The notes under the pieces were generated by a model. The model was not told the origin of the DNA, searched no databases, and saw only the letters and a list, made by a program, of their open reading frames with translations. The position numbers and the translations under genes were made by a program. 21,007 nucleotides of DNA from an uncultured Porphyromonadaceae bacterium (GTDB lineage: Bacteria; Bacteroidota; Bacteroidia; Bacteroidales; Muribaculaceae). Positions within the stretch are counted from its first letter, which is position 1, and each line of letters starts with the position of its first letter. Of the stretch, positions 15,493 to 21,007 are shown in pieces. The stretch is taken from positions 1 to 21,007 of the forward strand of contig URCF01000019.1 of the NCBI GenBank assembly GCA_900546365.1, written 5' to 3'.

Positions 15493-16655
15493 TATTCAAA
15501 CACTCCTTTTGACGATATGATGGTGAGTCTGTTGACATCGCTCTCCTCCACGCGTCCTATCACCTGTGCCGGGATGCCGAAGCTCTCACTGATGCGGATT
15601 ACCTCGTTGGCGTGTTCCGGACGGAGATAGATCTCCATGCGGTGGCCCATGTTGAACACCTTGTACATCTCTGCCCAATCGGTGCCGCTCTCGCGCTGAA
15701 TCAGCTCAAACAGTGGCGGAATCGGGAGCATATTGTCTTTGATCACATGCTTGTGGTCCACAAAGTGCATAACCTTGGTTTGTGCGCCGCCGCTGCAGTG
15801 CACCATGCCGTGAATCTGCGGACGCATCACCTCAAGCAGCTTCTTGATCACGGGGGCGTAGGTGCGGGTGGGCGACAGCACGAGTTTGCCGGCATCCAGA
15901 GGAGCGCCTTTCACGGGGTCGGTCAACGAGCAGGTGCCGGAATAAACAAGTGAGTCAGGCACAGCGGCATCGTAGGTTTCGGGATATTTCTCGCCCACCG
16001 ACTTGCCAAACACATCATGGCGGGCTGAGGTGAGACCGTTCGATCCCATGCCGCCGTTGTATTCGTTTTCGTAGGTGGCGCGGCCGTAGGATGCGAGCCC
16101 CACAATCACATCGCCGGCGGCGATATTGGCATTGTTGATCACATCTTTGCGACGCATGCGGCAGGTGACGGTGGAGTCAACGATAATGGTGCGCACGAGG
16201 TCGCCCACATCGGCGGTTTCGCCACCGGTGCTATAGACTCCCACGCCGAGGTCGCGCAGACGGGCGAGCAGCTCCTCGGTGCCGTTGATTATGGCGGCAA
16301 TCACGCTGCCCGGCACCAGCATCTTGTTGCGTCCTATGGTGGAGGACACAAGGATATTGTCCACTGCACCCACACACAGCAGGTCGTCGATATTCATGAT
16401 GAGGGCATCCTGGGCAATACCTCTCCACACGCTCAGGTCGCCGGTCTCGCGCCAGTAGGCGTAGGCCAGGGAGGATTTGGTGCCGGCACCGTCGGCGTGC
16501 ATGATGTTGCACCATTCGGGATCGCCGCCGAGTATGTCGGGGATTATTTTGCAGAATGCTTTCGGATAGAGTCCTTTGTCAACATTTTTGATGGCGTTGT
16601 GCACATCCTCTTTCGATGCTGACACTCCGCGAAGATTGTAGCGCTTGTCGCTCAT
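15489..16655 (-). CDS. purM: Phosphoribosylformylglycinamidine cyclo-ligase-like protein (AIR synthase family)
   Basis: 388 residues. AIR synthase-fold landmarks are visible: HADGAGTKSSLAYAYW (canonical DGVGTK), IAQDALIMNIDDLLCVGA, STGGETADVGDLVRT (canonical GGETAE), IVGLASYGRATYENEYNGGMGSNGLTSARH and VFNMGHRMEIYL. PurM makes aminoimidazole ribonucleotide from FGAM and ATP in purine synthesis. It is longer than typical PurM (about 345) and diverges at several motifs; this is the form I associate with Bacteroidota and I assume it is their PurM, with moderate certainty. It lies 34 bp after cdsA and its stop overlaps the mltF start. A role in another ATP-dependent pathway of the same fold cannot be excluded. 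Confidence 0.8.
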   Translation of the reverse strand: MSDKRYNLRGVSASKEDVHNAIKNVDKGLYPKAFCKIIPDILGGDPEWCNIMHADGAGTKSSLAYAYWRETGDLSVWRGIAQDALIMNIDDLLCVGAVDNILVSSTIGRNKMLVPGSVIAAIINGTEELLARLRDLGVGVYSTGGETADVGDLVRTIIVDSTVTCRMRRKDVINNANIAAGDVIVGLASYGRATYENEYNGGMGSNGLTSARHDVFGKSVGEKYPETYDAAVPDSLVYSGTCSLTDPVKGAPLDAGKLVLSPTRTYAPVIKKLLEVMRPQIHGMVHCSGGAQTKVMHFVDHKHVIKDNMLPIPPLFELIQRESGTDWAEMYKVFNMGHRMEIYLRPEHANEVIRISESFGIPAQVIGRVEESDVNRLTIISSKGVFEY

Positions 16656-16689
16656 AGTTGATTGGAAAAAATATGAAGGTTGGAGTAGA

Positions 16690-17547
16690 TTAAAAGCAAT
16701 TGGTTAACGCAAGCCACAGCAGAGCCCACGGCATCACGAGAAGCAGCGAGTCGATGCGGTCGAGTATGCCGCCGTGGCCCGGGATGATATGTCCGCTGTC
16801 CTTGATATGGGCCGACCGCTTGAGCAGCGACTCCACGAGGTCGCCCCATGTGGCCACGATGCTCACCGTCATTCCGAGGAGCATGATGTTCCATAGAGCT
16901 ATATCGTTATGAAATTCCAGATGTCCGGTGAACAGCAGATGGCATACCGCAGCGGCTGCGGTGCAGAACACCATCCCGCCGAAAAATCCTTCCCAAGTTT
17001 TCTTGGGCGATATGCGCTCGAACAGTTTGTGGCGTCCCATGGTTATCCCCGACAGATAGGCACCGGTGTCGTTGCACCATATCATTATGAACAGTGCCAG
17101 AAGTATGCCCGGATTGGCCTTATACAGCAGTCCCGAGCATATCAACGGTATTGATATATAGACATATCCGCCGAGCGATGTGGTGAGCGACCTGATGCTG
17201 TCACTGCTGTCGGTGACATAGAGCTGCGCCACCGGACGGACTATCAGATACAGAAATGCCGGCAGCAGACATAGGGAGAACACAAACTGACTCTCACGCG
17301 GGCCTATGATTCCGAGGGTAATCCCTGCAATAGCCAACACGCATCCGGCCACATCCAAGCCTAAAAGCACCCGGTGCGACCGCGATTGAGGTGCACCCAG
17401 ACTTATGCGGTTGAACTCCATCACAGCAAGAGCGCCAAGCAATGCGCAGAGCAGTGGGTAAGCGTACCCTTTGCCCCACACGATGGAGGCTACTATCAAT
17501 CCCACGTAAATTGCGCCCGAAGCGGCGCGTACCAGTATATTTTTCAT
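16690..17547 (-). CDS. cdsA: Phosphatidate cytidylyltransferase (CDP-diglyceride synthase)
   Basis: 285 residues with several membrane helices. It contains WCNDTGAYLSGITMGRHKLF, SPKKTWEGFFGG, and near the C-terminus a stretch SLLKRSAHIKDSGHIIPGHG followed by GILDRID, which fits the family signature (S-x-x-K-R...K-D...P-x-H-G-G-x-x-D-R-x-D). Reaction: CTP + phosphatidate to CDP-diacylglycerol, the branch point of phospholipid synthesis, in the inner membrane. The start at 17547 (MKNILVRAASG) fits the family; an in-frame ATG at 17604 would add 19 non-hydrophobic residues and would cover a -7 box, so I reject it. First gene of a probable operon with purM, mltF and the DUF3332 gene. Confidence 0.95.
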   Translation of the reverse strand: MKNILVRAASGAIYVGLIVASIVWGKGYAYPLLCALLGALAVMEFNRISLGAPQSRSHRVLLGLDVAGCVLAIAGITLGIIGPRESQFVFSLCLLPAFLYLIVRPVAQLYVTDSSDSIRSLTTSLGGYVYISIPLICSGLLYKANPGILLALFIMIWCNDTGAYLSGITMGRHKLFERISPKKTWEGFFGGMVFCTAAAAVCHLLFTGHLEFHNDIALWNIMLLGMTVSIVATWGDLVESLLKRSAHIKDSGHIIPGHGGILDRIDSLLLVMPWALLWLALTNCF

Positions 17548-17581
17548 ACTTGTTGTATGGCTGTCGATGTTGGTTGGACTA

Positions 17582-17589
17582 CAAAAGTA
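17582..17589 (-). promoter_or_regulatory. Candidate -7 box of cdsA
   Basis: Minus-strand TACTTTTG is a full match to TAnnTTTG, 35 bp before the ATG at 17547. No strong -33 element is visible. It would drive the cdsA-purM-mltF-DUF3332 operon. Confidence 0.5.
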
Positions 17590-17676
17590 CATAAAATAAT
17601 CCATCGCGCTGCCGTGATGTTGAAAAAAGTTCCCGGTGTGCTGAAAAACATAGTGGCCGGCACCATCGGTGTGAAA

Positions 17677-17693
17677 TATTTTTGTTAGTTTTG
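17677..17693 (+). promoter_or_regulatory. Candidate -7 boxes of the DUF4301 gene
   Basis: Two adjacent matches to TAnnTTTG, TATTTTTG (17677-17684) and TAGTTTTG (17686-17693), lie 56-72 bp before the ATG at 17749. A third, weaker one (TAATCTTG, 17716-17723) has a TTTTG 22 bp upstream. The true start site cannot be chosen from sequence. Confidence 0.45.
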
Positions 17694-17748
17694 GGCTTTG
17701 CTTCGTGCTTATTGATAATCTTGAACTATTACCAAAAATTTAATACTT

Positions 17749-19272
17749 ATGTTACGTCCTGAAGATTTGGAACAACTCAACCAGAAAGGTATCACCGAGG
17801 AGCAGGTGGAGGCTCAGCTCGCCCGTTTCCGCACCGGCTTCCCCTATCTCACCATCAACGATGCCGCACGCCCCGGGCAGGGGATTGTGGTGCTTGACGA
17901 TGACCAGCGCAAGGCTGCCGTGGCCCGTTGGCGCGAATATCTGGCCGACGGCGGTGAGGTGTGCAAGTTCGTGCCCGCCAGTGGTGCCGCTTCCCGCATG
18001 TTCAAGGCTTTATTTGAATTCGCGGATGGCGATGAGGATGTTCCCGCTCCCGGGTCGGCGGTGGAAAAACTTATTGCCGATATTGACAAACTCGCTTTCG
18101 TTGCCGATCTCAACACCACCACACAGGCTCTTTACGGCAAGTCTGTGCATCAGCTTATTGATGAAAAGCGGTTCAAGGAACTGATTGCCGCCATCATCAA
18201 GCCCGAGGGCATGAACTACGGCGGGCTCCCCAAAGGGTTGCTCAAGTTCCACTCCTATCCCGACGGCAGCCGCACTCCCGTGGAGGAGCATCTCACCGAG
18301 GGCGCACAGACTGCTGCCAACGGTGCCGGCATCGTCAACCTCCATTTCACTGTCAGCTCCAACCATCGCAAACTGTTTGAACAGAAGCTGGCCGAAGTGA
18401 TTCCCGCCACCGAAAAACGCACCGGCAAGAAATTTGTGGTGACCATGAGCGAGCAGAAGCCCAGCACCGACACTATCGCTGTCAACCCCGACAACACTCC
18501 CTTTGAGGAGGACGGCCATCTGCTGTTCCGTCCTGGTGGCCATGGTGCGCTGATTGCCAATCTCAACGACATTGACTCTGCTGTGGTGTTCATCAAGAAT
18601 ATCGACAATGTGGTGCCTGATTCACTCCGCGGCACAACAGTGGAGTATAAGGAAGTGCTCGGCGGATACCTGATGCAGCTCCGCGACCAGGTGGAGGAGT
18701 ATCTCACGGCTCTCGGCACAGGCAACTACACCCGCGGCACTCTCCAGAAAATGGTGGGATTCCTGCATTTCAATTTCTCTGTCACCGACCGTCGCATCGA
18801 CAAGATGAACGACACCGAGCTGGCAATGTATCTGCATCTTAAATTCTCGCGTCCGCTGCGCGTGTGCGGCATGGTGCGCAATGAGGGCGAACCCGGCGGC
18901 GGTCCGTATATCGCTGTCAACCCCGACGGCTCGGCTTCGCTGCAGATTCTTGAAAGCCACCAGATTGACACTTCCCGCGAGGATTATCGCCGGATGATGG
19001 CAAGTGCCACACACTTCAATCCTGTTGACCTCGTATGCTATATCAAGGATATTCATGGCCGCAAATTCGATCTCCCGAAATATGTGGATCCCGCCACAGG
19101 TTTCATATCCGAGAAATCATCGCACGGCAAGCCGCTGCGTGCCCTTGAGCTCCCCGGATTGTGGAACGGTGCCATGAGCGACTGGCTCACAGCGTTTGTG
19201 GAGGTGCCTATCGCCACATTCAATCCCGTGAAAACCGTCAACGACTTGCTGCGTCCCGCTCATCAGTCGTGA
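17749..19272 (+). CDS. DUF4301 family protein
   Basis: 507 residues. No signal peptide or membrane helix, so probably cytoplasmic. It begins MLRPEDLEQLNQKGITEEQVEAQLARFRTGFPYLTINDAA and has EVCKFVPASGAASRMFKALFEF near residues 70-90. Later segments NYGGLPKGLLKFHSYPDG, TPVEEHLTEGAQ, VNLHFTVSSNHRKLFE and LLFRPGGHGALIANLNDI are likely conserved. I recognise it as DUF4301, found in Bacteroidota. The P-x-SGAASRMFK loop and RPGGHGAL resemble nucleotide-sugar pyrophosphorylase motifs, so a nucleotidyltransferase-like fold is a guess. It stands as a single gene, divergent from cdsA, with a perfect 15-bp hairpin 11 bp after its stop. Regular, strong codon use suggests good expression. Function unknown. 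Confidence 0.85.
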   Translation: MLRPEDLEQLNQKGITEEQVEAQLARFRTGFPYLTINDAARPGQGIVVLDDDQRKAAVARWREYLADGGEVCKFVPASGAASRMFKALFEFADGDEDVPAPGSAVEKLIADIDKLAFVADLNTTTQALYGKSVHQLIDEKRFKELIAAIIKPEGMNYGGLPKGLLKFHSYPDGSRTPVEEHLTEGAQTAANGAGIVNLHFTVSSNHRKLFEQKLAEVIPATEKRTGKKFVVTMSEQKPSTDTIAVNPDNTPFEEDGHLLFRPGGHGALIANLNDIDSAVVFIKNIDNVVPDSLRGTTVEYKEVLGGYLMQLRDQVEEYLTALGTGNYTRGTLQKMVGFLHFNFSVTDRRIDKMNDTELAMYLHLKFSRPLRVCGMVRNEGEPGGGPYIAVNPDGSASLQILESHQIDTSREDYRRMMASATHFNPVDLVCYIKDIHGRKFDLPKYVDPATGFISEKSSHGKPLRALELPGLWNGAMSDWLTAFVEVPIATFNPVKTVNDLLRPAHQS

Positions 19273-19283
19273 CTGTAGTCATA

Positions 19284-19317
19284 ACGGCGTCCCGCATAAA
19301 CCTATGCGGGACGCCGT
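19284..19317 (+). terminator. Stem-loop terminator of the DUF4301 gene
   Basis: A perfect 15-bp inverted repeat ACGGCGTCCCGCATA / TATGCGGGACGCCGT with an AACC loop, 11 bp after the stop. The following T run is weak (GTGTGTTTAAATT), so termination may be partial and the next gene could be read through. Confidence 0.75.
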
Positions 19318-19345
19318 GTGTTTAAATTACAGTAACACCTATTAT

Positions 19346-19353
19346 CCCCCCCC
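19346..19353 (+). repeat. Eight-C homopolymer before the GNAT gene start
   Basis: Eight consecutive C residues at 19346-19353, then GCCC and the ATG at 19358. It lies in the leader where a ribosome site would be, and no Shine-Dalgarno sequence is seen. Confidence 0.85.
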
Positions 19354-19357
19354 GCCC

Positions 19358-20425
19358 ATGAGCAAGCGCGATGACATCAGAAGAATCTGGAGTGAGTGTT
19401 TCAACGACTCTCCGGAATATGTGGATATGTATTTCAGCCGTGTGTATGATGATGCCGACGGCATGACTCTTGAAAAAAATGGCAAGATTGTCAGTTCGCT
19501 GCTGCTGCAGCGCTACTCTATCAGTTTCCACGGCTCGGAGCTGCCTGTGAGCTATGTGGCCGGAGCTGCCACAAGGCGCAATGCCCGCGGCAAAGGGTAT
19601 ATGAGCGAATTGATGGTGGAGGCGCTGTATGCTTCCGCAGAGCGCGGCGATATGCTCTGCACGCTCATCCCGGCCCACGACTGGCTATATTTCTACTACG
19701 ATAGATTCGGCTTCAGCACCGTGTTCTACGTTGATGCTCAGCGGTTCACTTCGTTCCACACGTTCCCGGTGTCCGGGAGCTACAAGGTGGTGGACGACCC
19801 GTATGCCCCTGAAGTGTACAGGGCTTTCGAGCGGATGGAGCGCGAGCGCGGAGGCGCCATACTGCACTCCAGCCGCGATTTTCTCAACATTCTTGACGAC
19901 CTGCGGCTTGACACCGATGGCCGGATGGCGGTGATGGCTGATGATGAGGGTAGGATAGTGTCGATGGCATGGGGTGTGGTGCGCGATGACATGGTGGTGG
20001 TCAACGAGCTGCTTGGTGACGATGCCGATGCGCGGACGGCCGCGCTGCGTCGCCTCAGGGAGCTGTATGGACCGATGCCGTTCAAGGTGCTTGCCCCCGC
20101 TTCGGAAAACGAAGGGTCGCGGCGAAAGCTATATGCCCGCGGCATGGCGCGTGTGGTCAACGTGATGATGTGTCTTGAGGCAATGGCTTCGGCTCATCCC
20201 GAATGGAAATGTGCCATCAAGGTGCGTGACGATTTGATGCCGTTCAACTCCCATTTCTATTTCGTGGACAAGGGGAGGGTGGCGATTGATGACGAGGCTT
20301 CCGCTACTCCCGACCTCGACCTGGATATCGATGTGTTCAACAAGGTGGTGTTCTCGTCGCCTCAGATTGGTCAACTGCTCCGCGTGCCGTCGGTGCGCCC
20401 CCACATGGCTTTGATGCTTGACTGA
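19358..20425 (+). CDS. GNAT family N-acetyltransferase, Eis-like
   Basis: 355 residues from ATG 19358 (MSKRDDIRRIWSECFNDSPEYVDMYF). The acetyl-CoA site VAGAATRRNARGKGYMSELM (67-86) has the R-x-x-G-x-G/A core, and PAHDWLYFYYDRFGFS follows, as in Eis-like and related GNAT proteins. A second, degenerate acetyltransferase-like unit and a C-terminal sterol-carrier-like region (ending VFNKVVFSSPQIGQLLRVPS) match the three-part layout of that group. Substrate unknown; Eis proteins acetylate amines such as aminoglycosides, but resistance should not be inferred here. An in-frame ATG at 19304 would begin inside the preceding terminator stem and run through the C tract (PPPP), so I reject it. It lies 86 bp after DUF4301. 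Confidence 0.85.
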   Translation: MSKRDDIRRIWSECFNDSPEYVDMYFSRVYDDADGMTLEKNGKIVSSLLLQRYSISFHGSELPVSYVAGAATRRNARGKGYMSELMVEALYASAERGDMLCTLIPAHDWLYFYYDRFGFSTVFYVDAQRFTSFHTFPVSGSYKVVDDPYAPEVYRAFERMERERGGAILHSSRDFLNILDDLRLDTDGRMAVMADDEGRIVSMAWGVVRDDMVVVNELLGDDADARTAALRRLRELYGPMPFKVLAPASENEGSRRKLYARGMARVVNVMMCLEAMASAHPEWKCAIKVRDDLMPFNSHFYFVDKGRVAIDDEASATPDLDLDIDVFNKVVFSSPQIGQLLRVPSVRPHMALMLD

Positions 20426-20432
20426 CCTTGGT

Positions 20433-20467
20433 AAAAAAAGACAGACCCCGCTGCTGCGGAGCCTGCC
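20433..20467 (-). terminator. Terminator of the Cys-rich LTxxQ gene
   Basis: Read on the minus strand, GGCAGGCTCCGC (20467-20456) pairs with GCGGGGTCTGTC (20451-20440) using three G-U pairs, then seven T residues (A run at 20433-20439 on plus). It lies 33 bp beyond the stop at 20501 and just after the convergent GNAT stop. Confidence 0.8.
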
Positions 20468-20500
20468 TTTGGATATATGTGTAAGGGTGTGGAATCAGAG

Positions 20501-21007
20501 TTATGAGCGATTGTTGTCTTTCTTCATCTCTTGTTTTTTCATGGCGTGCTTGTTGCCTTTCTTACCATTCTTCATGGCGTGCTTGTTGTGGCGGGGAGCG
20601 CCGTTCACAAAATTGTTCTCAAGAAACTGCTGGTACTGCTCGGGAGTGAGAATCTGCTGAATCTGCGAGAGATACTCCTTGCGGGCGGTTTCCATGCTCT
20701 GGGCTCTTTCGGCCTTCATCTCTTTTTTGTCAGCTTTGGTGCATTCCTTGTTTGCTTTGGTGCAGCTGGAATCTTTTTTGCAAGAGGGTTTCTTGATATC
20801 TTTGAGCGACTGTTTCTGCGCGTCGGTGAGGTTGAGGCCGTCAAAGGGGTTCACGCATTTGCCTTTCTGATTATTGCACTTTTCTGCTTTTTTGCATTTG
20901 GCCTGTCCGTTGGTGCAGTTGTTGGCAGTGTTGGTGTCGCTGGTTTGAGCGGAAGCATTGATTGCCACGAGGGCCATGATGGCGGCTGCGATGCCGAGAA
21001 TTTTCTT
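20501..21007 (-). CDS. Secreted Cys- and Lys-rich LTxxQ-motif protein (5' end missing)
   Basis: 168 codons visible, read from the right edge. The frame begins KKILGIAAAIMALVAINASAQ, a signal peptide, so the ATG is probably the codon just outside the window. The mature part has two LTxxQ-type motifs, LNLTDAQKQSLKDIKK and ILTPEQYQQFLENNF, joined by a charged helix; this is the layout of Spy/CpxP-like periplasmic proteins. Unlike those, it has seven Cys: four before the first motif spaced C-x6-C-x5-C-x6-C and three after it spaced C-x5-C-x6-C. The tail repeats NKHAMK twice (an 18-bp DNA repeat at 20538-20555 and 20571-20588) and is rich in His, Met and Lys. A periplasmic metal-binding or stress-chaperone role is plausible but is inference. 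It ends at a clear terminator. Confidence 0.78.
   Translation of the reverse strand, partial: KKILGIAAAIMALVAINASAQTSDTNTANNCTNGQAKCKKAEKCNNQKGKCVNPFDGLNLTDAQKQSLKDIKKPSCKKDSSCTKANKECTKADKKEMKAERAQSMETARKEYLSQIQQILTPEQYQQFLENNFVNGAPRHNKHAMKNGKKGNKHAMKKQEMKKDNNRS
20538..20588 (-). repeat. 18-bp direct repeat inside the LTxxQ gene
   Basis: Two copies of TTCATGGCGTGCTTGTTG on the plus strand, at 20538-20555 and 20571-20588. They are 33 bp apart, so in frame, and encode the repeated NKHAMK motif in the protein tail. Confidence 0.9.

Noticed and set aside
19358..20425. Aminoglycoside resistance by the Eis-like acetyltransferase
   Set aside because: The family includes such enzymes, but most members have other or unknown substrates and nothing here points to resistance.
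1..21007. CRISPR arrays, transposases, integrases, phage genes, toxin-antitoxin or defence islands
   Set aside because: No spaced repeats, inverted terminal repeats with a transposase, or recognisable defence or mobile-element proteins were seen.
1..21007. tRNA or rRNA genes
   Set aside because: No cloverleaf-like or rRNA-like stretch was recognised in intergenic regions, all of which are shorter than 300 bp.

Overview
The window looks like ordinary chromosome from a member of the Bacteroidota, most likely order Bacteroidales and possibly Muribaculaceae-like. The evidence is indirect: Bacteroidota-type -7 boxes (TAnnTTTG) before several genes, few Shine-Dalgarno sites, Bacteroidales-type families (DUF4831, DUF4301, DcaP-like porin, DUF3332 lipoprotein, a lone PstS-like lipoprotein with a TPR partner), a short LID-less adenylate kinase and fairly GC-rich coding sequence. 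Species cannot be fixed from the sequence. I saw no rRNA, tRNA, CRISPR array, insertion sequence, phage or defence module.

Layout. 1-1310 (minus): two rhomboid proteases overlapping by 8 bp, the second cut by the window edge. 1423-2739 (plus): an outer-membrane porin-like protein. 2883-3155 (plus): histone-like HU with a clear promoter and terminator. 3427-6392 (plus): a small two-helix membrane protein, a PstS-like lipoprotein and a secreted TPR protein, probably one operon. 6411-6522: back-to-back terminators around a short tandem repeat. 6542-7720 (minus): hpt then adk, purine salvage and nucleotide balance. 7813-12716 (plus): bifunctional NAD(P)H-hydrate repair enzyme, DUF4831 protein and an outer-membrane patatin-type phospholipase, tightly packed. 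Its promoter region is shared back to back with hpt.

12713-17547 (minus): gpmA stands at the distal end and meets the patatin gene tail to tail. Upstream of it is a probable operon cdsA - purM-like - mltF-like - DUF3332 lipoprotein, which mixes phospholipid synthesis, purine synthesis and cell-wall turnover. 17749-19272 (plus): DUF4301 protein with a strong terminator, divergent from cdsA. 19358-20425 (plus): GNAT acetyltransferase of the Eis-like type. 20501-21007 (minus): a secreted Cys- and Lys-rich LTxxQ protein missing its start codon at the window edge.

Most genes are housekeeping or envelope functions. The parts least explained by known families are the Cys-rich LTxxQ protein, the DUF4831-patatin pair, the PstS-like/TPR/small-membrane-protein operon without ABC or TonB partners, and DUF4301. 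I do not see a convincing new multi-gene system; the findings below are modest leads.
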